This document shows, one piece after another, positions 11,991 through 22,341 of a stretch of DNA of 64,000 nt. A program made the position numbers and the translations under genes. The stretch comes from Portunus trituberculatus (taxonomy: Eukaryota; Arthropoda; Malacostraca; Decapoda; Portunidae): the NCBI RefSeq assembly GCF_017591435.1, contig NC_059259.1, positions 2,285,884 to 2,349,883 of the forward strand. Reading direction: 5' to 3'. The notes beneath the pieces were generated by a model. The model saw only the letters and a program-made list of their open reading frames with translations, was not told the DNA's origin and did not search any database. Position 1 is the stretch's first letter. Each line of letters begins with the position of its first letter.

Positions 11991-13246
11991 AGTGAACCAT
12001 AAGTGGCTGTATTCCAGTGACTGAACTGACCAACCACCACTGTGTGGACAGGTGACCCTGTTAATGGTGAGAGAGTGTCACGGCCAATAATGGGGTTGCT
12101 GGACCTCACTAGTGTGTTGTTGAGCAGGAGCTAAGATGTGATGATGTGTTGGCCCCATTAGTTGAGAGAGTGGCACTGATCATTGCAAAAAAAAGGGGGT
12201 GGACTCCGGTAAGGAATGTCTGTTCCTGGATGAAGCAACAGGCAGCGAGCCTCAAGATGGCATGGACATGCCAGAAGGGAAGAGGAGCCTCCTTGTCTGG
12301 TAAGTGTATGGCACTGAAGGAGTGACAGTCTGCCTAAGTGTCAGTGCCTGTGTATTTCTTTCTCACCCATGGATTTTTTTTCTTTTTGCTGCTTTGGTCA
12401 GAGGAAGACTTGCAGGATACTAATGTCTCCCATGTGTGCGCTACTCCAGAGACTCACGACCTGAGCCTCAAGGACACTGCTGCTGCCACACTGCACTGTT
12501 TGGTGCACGCCACTGCGGCGGGCGGGATCACGACACAAAACTGCTGGTCTTGCCTCGCTAAAGTCGTACTCCGTTATTTGCAATGTATGTTTACCTGTGA
12601 TGCTGTTATTTATTTGGATAGTGATGGTGTTGGCTTATGTATTGTAAAGAGTGCACCCATAAAAGACACCGATTGTTCATAATTAGTGTTTAGAGTGTTG
12701 GGCGCCATTGGAGACTCCTGCAGCAAAGTAGGCAGGCGGGTGTTCCACGTATGTGTTTCTTGGTCACCTGACGATGGCTGCAATAATGATGGTGTGTGTG
12801 TGTGTGTGTTATGAGCCTCTCAAACTTCATTCAGCTTACTAAACCCCTTGCCTGAGGCAGTTTGATGAGTGTTATACCAATAAAAAAAAATCTATATTAT
12901 ATACTGTATTGACTTCCATCCGTAGGTATAGATAGTTTACCGCAAATGGGCAGATTGACATCTATATATAGACTCTACCGCAAAACTATTTGTGTTTGAA
13001 TGGTGATAATGTATGCCAATATATTTGTATGAAGGTTTGGATTTACTTTGGTTGTAATTTACTTCCACTTTTCTTCATATTTTTCACGTACTCATTTTTA
13101 ACATTTTTCATTTTTAGGCAACGCTGCTAGTGTCTGGTACAGTTCTTGGAACATGATAGACTGATAATAAGAAAAAAAAGTGAATAGCTGTGATTTAATA
13201 AGATATTTTTGTAATACACTCTGGCGACCCTCAGAAATACCGTCGC
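11991..13246. other. No gene firmly recognised
   Basis: A 114-residue frame at 12338-12682 has no recognisable domain and no splice context. A GGGCGCCA at about 12701 resembles an LTR primer-binding site in reverse, but no LTRs were found. A short (TG) tract lies at 12792-12808. Confidence 0.4.
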
Positions 13247-13271
13247 GATCCTTGGGTTGGGAACCACTGTT
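13247..13271 (-). mobile_element. hAT-like terminal sequence
   Basis: Read inward on the minus strand from about 13271 the sequence starts CAGTGGTTCCCAACC, the classical outer end of many hAT elements, then continues GGATCGCGACGG. The opposite end was not located. Confidence 0.4.
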
Positions 13272-13950
13272 CTAGATATGTAAGCGCTAGAATTAGATGT
13301 TCCAAGGATAATGAATATAAATTTCTAAATTAATTATATTGCACGTGCGTTATCTACAAAACCATTCACTGATATATGAGTGAATGACGGGAGGAAGGAA
13401 GCGTAGGACACCACCGCTTTTACCATTGTCTTTTTCCTTATCAGATGAGGTATTCTAGCTATATCTAACTCCCTTTCATATCAAAGTTCAATCGGAACAT
13501 GTCATGACAGGACTGCCACACGCCTCAGGAAAGGAAGTTCCCCACTTTCAGCGTAGACTTGGCTCCTATAGTACATTGTAAATAGCTATGGACATCATGC
13601 TTTTTGGCAATCTGATCTACGTAACACTGGTGGCAGAAACTTGACACGTGACTGCACTAGAGCCGGGTGCTTGGCCGGTTTAAGTCCAACTGGTAGTGAG
13701 AAGTAACTTCAAGTCCTACTCCACGATCTTTTTAAAGAGTCCGTCGAATATTCATAGGCAACATAAAACCGAAACTTCAGAGCATTATCGTTTCAATAAA
13801 GAAACGGAATAGAATCATATAATGTTTTCCTCGATGTATCTACTGCTATTCATAAAATTTCTGATTAATTTATATTATTACTGTTCATTGAAACGAATGA
13901 CAGTCGTATCATTAAAAAATGTCATGTTTTCTTAGATAGTGATATTAAAA
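13272..13950 (+). promoter_or_regulatory. Region upstream of the receptor-like gene
   Basis: No TATA box or initiator can be defended. An acceptor-like pyrimidine tract with AG (TGTTTTCTTAG, ending about 13935) lies 15 bp before the ATG, so exon 1 as called may follow an untranslated exon further upstream. Confidence 0.25.
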
Positions 13951-14334
13951 ATGAGAGCCTACAAACACTTGGTGATGGCCTGCTTAACACTTCTTTCGGC
14001 TGGCGGTTGTTTATCCATGGAAAAGAACCAATTTATTAGTGAAACAACCAACCTTCCAGAACACCACATTTCACTGATATCAAACTTTACTGTGAATTAC
14101 AAAGCAATGCCCATAACTAGAAACCAAAGGATAACAAATTCCAAGACATTGCAGTCTTCTTCACCAAGAAAACCGGGAGGTTTTTCATGGAAAAACAGCG
14201 AGGCCCTGTTAACGTTGTTGGTGGGGATCATCAAAGCCGAGTTATCACAGTGTGTCCTAAATATAGTTTCGGACACTGCTTTGGCTGGTTCCATTATTTC
14301 TGAGAGCTTATTTCATCTTCCCAACATCAAGCAG
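13951..14334 (+). CDS. Ionotropic-receptor-like gene, coding exon 1
   Basis: ATG at 13951 opens a 128-codon exon ending CAG|GTAAGG in phase 0. Residues 1-20 (MRAYKHLVMACLTLLSAGGC) look like a signal peptide. The later text (LLTLLVGIIKAELSQCVLNI, VSDTALAGSIISESLF) fits the amino-terminal lobe of arthropod ionotropic receptors, iGluR relatives that act as ligand-gated cation channels in chemosensory dendrites. The start was chosen because an in-frame GTG 12 bp upstream is not a normal eukaryotic start. Joining with exons 2-4 keeps one open frame of 281 codons. Family assignment rests mainly on exons 2-4. The channel-forming part is outside the window. A different secreted receptor-like protein is the main alternative. 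Confidence 0.7.
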
Positions 14335-14363
14335 GTAAGGCGAAGAAAAATATTTTTACATTG

Positions 14364-14512
14364 TTTTTTTTTTTCTCTGTATAACGTTTAGTTTATTTGA
14401 TTTTTTTTTTTTATTTTTATTTTTTATTTATTTTTTTTTTTTTATTTATTTATTTTTTTTTTTATTTATTTATTTATTTTTTTTTTTTTTTTTGTGTGTG
14501 TGTGTGTGTGTA
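14364..14512. repeat. T-rich tract with (TTTA)n and (TG)n
   Basis: Low-complexity T and TTTA runs ending in a TG tract at 14494-14511. They abut the 3' end of a minus-strand SINE and may include its decayed A tail. Confidence 0.9.
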
Positions 14513-14702
14513 TCTTAACCTATAGCGCCCGTAGGGCATTGGTTGTTAAGCTTCCACCCGTTAGTGACGTAGGCAATTTTATTTATAGTGGTACCCATAT
14601 AACGGCCCATATCACTACCTAAACGCATCTTTGGTATAACCACCTAGAACCTGGGAATCATAGTGACGTGGGTAATTTTAAACCACTCGACAAATGGCAA
14701 AG
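14511..14702 (-). mobile_element. tRNA-derived SINE, body part (split copy)
   Basis: Reverse complement of the SINE body seen at 6180-6400 (ACCACTCGACAAATGGCAAA, then GGCCCATATC). The copy is interrupted at 14703 by a TA-flanked MITE and resumes at 15149. Confidence 0.88.
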
Positions 14703-14704
14703 TA

Positions 14705-15146
14705 CACTCGAGCCTCGAAATAACGGACAAATGCGTGCACGACCCTGTCCGTAGATTGCAAAAGTCCGTTCTTTGCAGTAGTACGTAAAAAACTATAAAA
14801 TGTACGTAAAATACGTAAAATTTTCTAATTTTCGTATTAGTTCAAGCTTAGCAGCCACTGGAAGAGCCTTTCGATTACGCTTGACTGGTTTACTAGGTGT
14901 AGGAGGCATTTTGGATAGGTTAAGCATTCGTGGGAAGGGTGCAAATGTTCGCGGTTGGTTGAAAACGCACGGACTGAAGATTAGACATGGCGGCCAACAG
15001 CTGATGACGCGACCGACCCGCTACCTACCGGACAATAATTTGCCGGGAACGGACAATCGCGCGCATTTTAATATTCGTCCGTAGATTAAACCGGACTCCA
15101 TAATTTGTCCGTAGTTTCCGAAATCCGTTGTTTCGAGAGTCGAGTG
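14705..15146. mobile_element. 442-bp MITE, pogo/Tc1-mariner type
   Basis: The left end starts CACTCGAGCCTCGAAATAAC; the inverted right end starts CACTCGACTCTCGAAACAAC (20 of the first 24 positions agree). TA flanks both sides (14703-14704, 15147-15148), the target duplication of Tc1/mariner. The CTCGnnATAACGGAC flavour of the ends resembles pogo/Tigger elements. It has no transposase; a 94-residue frame inside has no domain. GTCCGTAG is repeated internally three times. Confidence 0.85.
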
Positions 15147-15148
15147 TA

Positions 15149-15231
15149 TCAAGGCCGGACTTGGTGGGATTCGAACCTACGTATGGACGTCTGCCCGATC
15201 CCATGCTCACCACCTTTCCACAACGCCACCA
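15149..15231 (-). mobile_element. tRNA-derived SINE, tRNA-like head (split copy)
   Basis: Carries the reversed B box (GGATTCGAACC, about 15167) and a worn A box near 15215-15225. With 14511-14702 it rebuilds one continuous SINE once the MITE is removed. Confidence 0.85.
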
Positions 15232-15379
15232 CTTGCCTTTGCATGCAAGCTAATCGTCAAATACTCTCTATGATTGTCATAAGGTATACCATAGATTCCG
15301 AATACTGACGTGTGTCAGCAGGCCTGCTAAAATATTAGGCGGACAGTCTCAACACCAAGTAAAAGGCATCCTGAGTTTA

Positions 15380-15401
15380 ATTAGTTATTTATTTATTATT
15401 A

Positions 15402-15439
<38 letters not shown>

Positions 15440-15441
15440 GT
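15380..15441. repeat. (ATT)n microsatellite
   Basis: Trinucleotide ATT/TTA array of about 60 bp just upstream of the LINE target site. Confidence 0.95.
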
Positions 15442-15487
15442 TTTCCGTAGCTTCGTCAAATTTTGCATGTAGATCCACTTGTAATGC

Positions 15488-15640
15488 CCCCCCAGAAGGG
15501 AACCGCCTTGTCGTGGTGGGGGGGGCTTGCGTGCCCCTGTGACCTGGCGAGCTAGGCTAGAGGGGGCTTAGGCCCCTGCTCTGCCCTTTCGAGGGGGAGA
15601 GGGCTACCCATGCTAGTAAGGTCGCCAGTGAGGGCCACCC
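15488..15640 (+). ncRNA. 5' structured leader, incomplete HDV-like fold
   Basis: It has the C run, GGGAACC, GCC...GGT and G-run strands as in the complete copies, but a deletion after about 15634 removes the CTAAAT and GGTTCC strand needed to close the predicted pseudoknot. Predicted inactive. Confidence 0.4.
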
Positions 15641-18600
15641 GCTGGAGGCATCGCCAAGTAGGGGCCATCCTGTGCTGGATGGTTGGGTGTCCAGGCTGGG
15701 ATGCTTTGGGAGAAGAGTCTCAGCTCTTTCGTGGACAAACATTCGTAGCATGTGGGGCCTTTTTTTAAGACGACTGGTCCGCATGGGGACGAGGTACCCC
15801 GTCCACGGCAGCCAGCGTTCCCTCCCATTGTAGTCCCAGTAGGTGATTTCCCTTGCCCCTGGAGCCAATCTTTTGTGTAGCTGTTTTTTACGGGAAAACA
15901 CAAAAAACACTTCTCGTGAGGTGGCTCTGGGAGCTCTTCTGAGGGTCGCGTTTCTGCTGAATATGACTCTCTTTTGATGGTAAATGTTAATCCATCTTTT
16001 TCCTACCACACCTTGCACTCACTTCTCAAGGTGTATGGCACAGTTCTACGCATTCGACGAAAAGGACTTTCCATTTAACCGGTGCTATGTAACTTTTCTG
16101 TCATGTGATGAAGCCCGTCTGGCTTATGAAAATGTAGCATCTCTGCCCCTTGCTGGCCATGGCTTAAAAACTGAATTTCTCCAGTCACGTAATATTTCAG
16201 AGAGTGACATGGATTACATCCCAAATGTTTTTGAAAACTATTTAGAGAATTCAGTTCCAGCAGTCCGCCAGATCCCGCCTCTACGTTGGTTTGTGACGTA
16301 CTATAGAAATGGGTGTGGGAATTTCATCCATGCCTCCCAGTACCTGCCCAAAGAAATAGGCACGATTCCTGAGGGGAATCTGAAGAAGTACGGGAAGGGG
16401 GTGCTTGTGCGAGCAAAAGATCTTACGCAAGTGAGGATTTTGCAACATCTCCCATGCCCTTCTGACAGCATGTTTGAGACTGTTAAGGCTCATCCCACCT
16501 TTAATTATAGCAAATGTTGTGTTTATATAAAAGTCAAGACCTTTATGAATTTCCTGAGGAGGAAATACTAGCAATGTGTCCTACTTCTGTGCAAAAGGTG
16601 ACTAAGATGAGGAACTCCTCCAACATGGTCCTTCTCACATTTTTTGGTTCAATCCTTCCTGACCGTGTTCATATCGGTCCTATCAACCTTAGGGTAAGGC
16701 ATTTTGTTTCTCGGTCTCTTCAGTGCTTCTCATGCTATGGCTACCTTCACGGTAAAAAGCTCGTGTAAGGAAGCTTCCCGATGTTGTAATTGCTCTGCAC
16801 TAGACACACATTCAGAGGAGCATGCCCCAGGTATCGCTTGGAGCAGGACATTCTACAGCTTGCCAATAGTCAATTTATCAGCCTCGGTAGCGCCCGCCGT
16901 GAACTCCTCTACCGCCAGAAAGACGGTACTAGTGCGACGTCCTATGCTTCATTGGCCGCTCACTCTATGGCTCTCTTGCTACCTCTCGCTCTCGTCGCTT
17001 GAATATTTATAGTCAGGCAAGTCACGGGCAGCCCCTTCAAAAGGCTCACCCGTCCACTGCACCTAAATAGTCATCTTCAAGCTTCTACAGTGGAACTGTA
17101 GAGGCCTTCGCGCCTTGTGGGGGAAACTCCGAACTTTGCAGTCGGAGTTCTCTCCAGCCTGTGTAGCTCTACAAGAGACTATGATAGTATTTATTCTAGT
17201 CCTCCTGGCTATCGTGTCTTTTTTAGTACTCCTTTCCCTGACCAGGGCCATCACGGTGTCACAGCTATTCTAGTCCGTCAGGATATACCTGTTATCCTGT
17301 TACAACTTAACTCTCCCCTTCAGGTGGTTGTTGTTAAGGTCTTTATGGGACGACTGTACACCATTTGCAGTTTATATCTCCCTCCTCGGCTTCCTGTCTC
17401 CAGGGGTGAGCTTGACGGCCTGGTGCGTCAGCTGACTCCGCCTTTTCTTTTGTTGGGAGATTTTAACGGCCGTCACCCATTGTGGGATGAAGGTGCTAGT
17501 AATCCCCGTGGGGTTTTAATCGGTTCTTTTATTGAAGATGAGGGATTTGAGATTTTAAATTCTGGGGATGCTACACATTTCCACACTCCTACTGAGACTT
17601 TCACAGCTATCGTTCTTTTTCTTTGTACATATAATTCTTTACTTGACTTTAATTGGCGAGTCCTACCGGATTTACACGGTAGTGACTACTTTCCAATTTT
17701 ATTGGAATCTGTGAACTCTGAGCCACAGTCCCGGCCCCCACGCTGGGTTTTAGACAGATTAGCGTCGATTCACAGACCTTAGCTCTTTTATCCGTCCGCT
17801 GGCTGACTTTTCTACTTGTGCTGAGGCTGTTGATTATTTTACCGATTTTTTAAATTTCTTTATCGCTTCAGACAATCCCTAGGATGTCAGGTCGATTTAC
17901 TAAGCGTCCCGTTCCTTGATGGAACGCAGCATGCACTGCAGAGGTGAAAGAGAAACGGGCAGCTTTCTTTCGTCTCCGGCGACATCGTGGGGACCCGCAG
18001 TGTCTGGAAGCTTTTCGGTGCTGCCGAGCTCGGGCCCGCCGCGTTTTGAAAGAAGCACAAAGAGCCTCTTGGAAAGCTTATGTGTCTTCCATTAATGCCC
18101 ACACTCCTCTTACGGATGTCTTTAACAAAGTCTGCCGATTTGCTGGGAAGTATTCTGCTCCTCCCCCACCAGTTTTGTTGTCTGCTGGGCGAAAGGTGGC
18201 AGACCCTAAGACTGTCGCCGACCTCTTCGCGGAACACTTTGCCAGTGTTTCCCGAAGGAATCCTGCAGCCCCAGGCGCACGTCACCGCCAGAGAATGCAT
18301 AAATTTTTCTTCCACAGGAGGGGAGTCTTATAATGTCCCCTTCTCTGCCTCCAAGTTGCGGACTGCTTTCTCCCAGTGTCATGACTCTTACCCTGGCCCA
18401 GATGATATTCCTTATGTCTTCTTGCGCCACATGTCTGACAGTGCTTTTAACTTTTTATTAAATCTTTACAATATGATTTGGCATACTGGTGACTTTCCTA
18501 CTTCTTGGGCTGTGGCAGTGGTTCTCCCATTTCCGAAAGCTGGGAAAGATCATCTCCAGGCTACGACTGCTTTGTCCCAGTGTCATGACTCTTCTCCTGG

Positions 18601-20022
18601 CCCAGATGATATTCCTTATGCCTTCTTGTGCCACATGTCTGACAGTGCTTTTAACTTTTTATTAAATCTTTACAATATGATTTGGCATACCGGTGACTTT
18701 CCTAGTTCTTGGGCTGTGGCAGTGGTTCTCCCATATCCGAAGGCTGGGAAAGAATTACCGTCCTATGTCTTTGACGTCTTGTATTTGTAAATTGTTAGAA
18801 AAGATGGTAAATGTAAGACCCATGTGGTACTTGGAGAGGGGGAAGTACTTGTCATCGGTACAGTACGGCTTCCGAAAAATGAAGTCTACCACGGATGCTC
18901 TTTTATCCCTAGAGTCTTCTATTTGTGAGGCCTTCGCTTATCACCACCACCAGGTTACTGTATTTTTGACCTGGAGAAGGCCTACGACACAACTTGGTGT
19001 CATGGGATTTTACGTTCCTTGTTTAATTTTGGTCTCCGTGGCCACCTTTCTATTTTTATCCAGCAGGTTTTATCCAGACGTCTTTTACGGGTTCGTGTGG
19101 GAAGTATTCTTAGTGTTAAACTATTTGCAGTTGCTATAAATGGTGTTATAGATACTCTACCGGATGGCGTTCACAGCTCTTTACATGTGGACGACTTGTC
19201 CATCTCCTTTGCTGCTACTAGGATGTCACTGATTCAGCGAAAGCTCCAATCCACTCCAATCGGGTGTCCACTTGGGCCAACATAAAAGGTTTTCGATTCT
19301 CCACCTCAAAGACCGTGTCTATACATTTTTGTCGAAATCGTGGTGTCCATTCAGATCCCGATTTATATTTAGCCAGTAGACGCATCTCGTGTGTGGAGGC
19401 TACTCGATATCTTGGCCTATTGTTTGACAGCCGTCTTACTTGGGTTCCACATTTCACATTCTCTCAAAGCGTTTTGCAGGATGGCACTATCCCTTCTTTG
19501 TATATTAAATCACACCTCTTGGGGTGCGGACAGGGACACTTTGCTGCTTCTTCACCGTACATTTATAATTTCAAAGCTGGAGTACAGCTGTGAGAGAGAT
19601 CTATTCATCCGCAACGGATGCACGCCTACGCACGCTTGACCCCGTACACCATGCTGGGGTCCGCTTGGCTACGGGTGCATTTCGGACATCTCCAATACCT
19701 AGCCTTCTAGTGGATGCTGGTTTCTGGCCGCTCGACCTCCGGCGCCAGTCTTCGATGCTCCGGTGTTGGTTTCGCACCCACCGTCTTCCCGATTCTGTAC
19801 CTCGTATGTCAATGTTGCGGGACTCGCGTTCGCAGGCGTATGACACTCGACCGAGTCAACCTAAACCTCTTGGGCTTCGAGTGGCAAACTTGATGATGAA
19901 TTTGTCCATCGACCCCACTTCTGTCTACTCTTTCCGGCTCCCATGAGTTGGTTATTGGCAGCTTCCGGTTGTTTCATTATGCCCTCCTGCCATAGATGGC
20001 AAGAAGGATTTTTTGCCAGCTC
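15488..20022 (+). mobile_element. I-type LINE, outer copy, 5' part
   Basis: A full-length insertion. The target duplication is ACTTGTAATGC at 15477-15487, repeated with one change at 27337-27347. The 5' leader (15488-about 15900) starts with a C run. ORF1 is broken (RRM-like and central regions from 15984, then zinc knuckles with a deletion near 16820). ORF2 starts near 17070: endonuclease with LLLGDFNGRHPLWDEG near 17450, linker, then RT from about 18300 and QYGFRKMKSTTDAL near 18870. A 204-bp in-frame tandem duplication (18361-18564 and 18565-18768) disrupts the RT. The GVPQG segment is lost near 19110. The copy is interrupted at 20032 by another copy and resumes at 26266. Its 5' leader lacks the last ribozyme strand. 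Confidence 0.9.
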
Positions 20023-20032
20023 TGTCCCACAC
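20023..20032. repeat. Target-site duplication TGTCCCACAC, left
   Basis: The same 10 bp is found at 26256-26265, immediately after the (ATCC)n tail of the inner LINE. The pair brackets 20033-26255 and lies in RNase H-proximal coding sequence of the outer copy. Confidence 0.93.
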
Positions 20033-20198
20033 CCCCCCCCCGATGGGAACCGCCTTGTAGTGGTGGGGGGCTTGCGTGCCCCTGTGACCTGGCGAGCGAG
20101 GCTAGAGGGGGCTTAGGCCCCTGCTCTGCCCTTTCGAGGGGGAGAGGGCTACCCATGCTAGTAAGGTCGACAGTGAGGGGCCAGACTAAATGGTTCCT
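20033..20198 (+). ncRNA. Predicted HDV-like self-cleaving ribozyme, 5' end
   Basis: Strands occur in HDV order. P1 5' is a C run ending at 20041; P2 5' is GGGAACC 20045-20051; P3 is GCC 20052-20054 with GGT 20062-20064 around a 7-nt loop; P1 3' is GGGGGG 20065-20070. A long P4 arm follows (GCCCCT with AGGGGC as its base). The joining strand CAGACTAAAT (20182-20191) carries a candidate catalytic C, and P2 3' is GGTTCCT 20192-20198. HDV-like ribozymes are known at 5' ends of R2, RTE and other LINEs. Fold drawn by eye; P1.1 was not settled. Confidence 0.55.
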
Positions 20199-20484
20199 AC
20201 GTAGGCTGCCAGTGGACCAGCGGAGCCATCCGCTGGAGGGATCGCCCAATAGGGGCCGTCCTGTGCTGGATGGTTGGGTGTCTAGGCTGGGATGCTTTGG
20301 GAGGGGGGTCTCAGCTCTGTCGTAGACAAGCATTCGTATCATGTGGGTCCTTTTTTTAAAACGACTAGTCCGCATGGGAACGAGGTACCCCGTCCACGGC
20401 AGCCAGCGCTCTCTCCCATTGTAGTCCCAGTAGGTGGTTTCCCTTGCCCTTGGAGCCAATTTTTTGTGTAGCTATTTTTTTTTA

Positions 20485-22341
20485 TGAGAAAACACAAAAA
20501 GTACATTCAGGTTCTTGTGAGGTGGCTGATCTGGCCCACGAGACGTCATCTTCAGGTCTGAGTAAGGAGGAGGATTCCCCTCCACAAGGGCCTCCCACAG
20601 CAGTCTCCTGTTCTGGAAGTTCTTTTGAGGGATACATTTCTGCTGCATATGACTCTCTTGTAATGATAAATGTTAATCCATCATTTTCCTATCATGCCTT
20701 GCACTCACTTTTCAAGGCGTATGGTACGGTTGTTCGCATTTGACTGGTTTATGATAAGAACTTTCCTTCTAACCGCTGCTATGTGACGTTTATGTCATGT
20801 GATGAAGCCCGTTTAGCTTATGAACATGTAGCATCTCTGCCTCTCGCCGGCCATGACTTTAATATATCAGACAGTGACATGGATTACATCCCAAATGTTT
20901 TTGAAAACTATTTAGAGAATTCAGTTCCAGCAGTCCGCCAGATCCCACCTCCACGTTGGGTTGTGGCGTACTATAGAAATGGGCGTGGGAATTTCATCCA
21001 TGCCTCCCGGTACCTGTCCAAAGAAATCGGCACGATTCCTGAGTGGAATCTGAAAAAGTATGGGAAGGGGGTGCTTGTGCGAGCAAAAGATCTTACGCAA
21101 GCTAGGATGTTGCAACATCTCCAATGCCCTTCTGACAGCATGTTTGAGACTTTAAGGCTCATCCCACCTTTAACTAAAGCAAAGGTTGTGTTTATAGCCA
21201 AGACCTCTATGAATTCCCAGAAGAGGAAATACTAGCAATGTGCCCTAGCTCTGTACAAAAGGTGACTAAGATGAGGAACTCCTCCAACATGGTCCTTCTC
21301 ACATTTTTTGGGTCCACCCTTCCTGACCGTGTTAATATCGGTCCTATCAACCTTAGGGTGAGGCGCTTTCTCGCCCTCTTCAGTGCTTCTCATGCTATGG
21401 GTACGGTCACGGAAAAAGCTCGTGTAAGGAAGCTTCCCGATGTGGTAATTGCTCTGCACTCGACTTGCATTCAGAGGAGCATTGCAATGGTGCAGCTTAT
21501 TGTTTTCATTGTCGTGATGCTCACCAGGTACGTTCCAGGCAATGCCCCAGGTATCGCCTGGAGCAGGACATTCTACAGCTTGCCAATAGTCAGTTTATCA
21601 GCCTCGGTAGCGCCCGCCGTAAACTCTTGTACCGCCAGAAGGACGGTACTGGTGCGACATCCTATGCTTCATTGGCCGCTCGCTCTTCGGCTGAGTCTGC
21701 CGGTCCGAAGGATAGAAGCCTGCTACCTCTCGCTCTGTTGGGGCGGGTGGTCCTGTTTATCTGGCTAACAGGTTTGCCATTTTGGCTGATCATCTCTTAG
21801 AAGTGACGAGAAAAATAAGTACTTGACCAAAGTCACCCATGTAGTAGATGTCCATTTGCCACCTGTATCTCCTAAGCCTTTCAAGGATCTAACTAAGCGG
21901 CACCGCGGCTCTGCGGAGTCGTTAGATTTAGCACAGCATAAGCAGTCTAAGTTTTGTCCGGGTGCTCATAATCGTGAGTCCTCCAGGGACCGATCTGCTA
22001 GGGTAATTTCAGTAGTTTCTGTCCAGCCTTCTGTGACGCCCTCCGTCTCAGATCGAGCTTCTTATGATGAGGACAGTCTGAGCATGGAGACGTCCGATGA
22101 TATTGTCACAGCCGTCACTCGTGGACTAACTGTATCGGAAAGTGTAGTCCTGCCTGATCCTCGTCCTCCGAGGACCTTTAAAAGTGATGATAGTTTGCAT
22201 CACCCACCGATAAGCCGAAAGGCTGAGGTTCAACGACCCGGGACATTTCAACTCCCGGTGTCTTCTCGTCGTTTGATTATTTCTAGTCAGGTCAGTCACG
22301 GGCAGCCTCAAAAGGCTCGCTCGTCCATTGCACCCAAATAG
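20485..22341 (+). pseudogene. I-type LINE ORF1 (RRM-like plus CCHC), inner copy
   Basis: ORF1 encodes the nucleic-acid-binding partner of LINE RNPs. Order: an acidic Ser-rich leader, an RRM-like fold (MINVNPSFSYHALHSLFKAY, then FMSCDEARLAYEHVASLPLA), a conserved central block (SVPAVRQIPPPRW, GRGNFIHASRYLSKEI), zinc knuckles whose text (CFSCYGYGHGKSSC and a second CX2C...HX4C) is split by a frameshift here near 21370, and a charged tail ending QKARSSIAPK before TAG. In-frame stops and shifts (a TGA near 20743; shifts near 20850, 21170 and 21370) break it. Confidence 0.8.

Noticed and set aside
12338..12682. 114-residue open frame upstream of the receptor-like gene
   Set aside because: No recognisable domain, no splice context and no repeat relatives in the window. 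The length is compatible with chance.
12695..12715. GGGCGCCA as an LTR retrotransposon primer-binding site
   Set aside because: No pair of LTRs, no polypurine tract and no gag/pol text nearby.
14800..15084. 94-residue frame as a gene
   Set aside because: Lies wholly inside a TA-flanked MITE and shows no domain; the upstream codon usage is low complexity.
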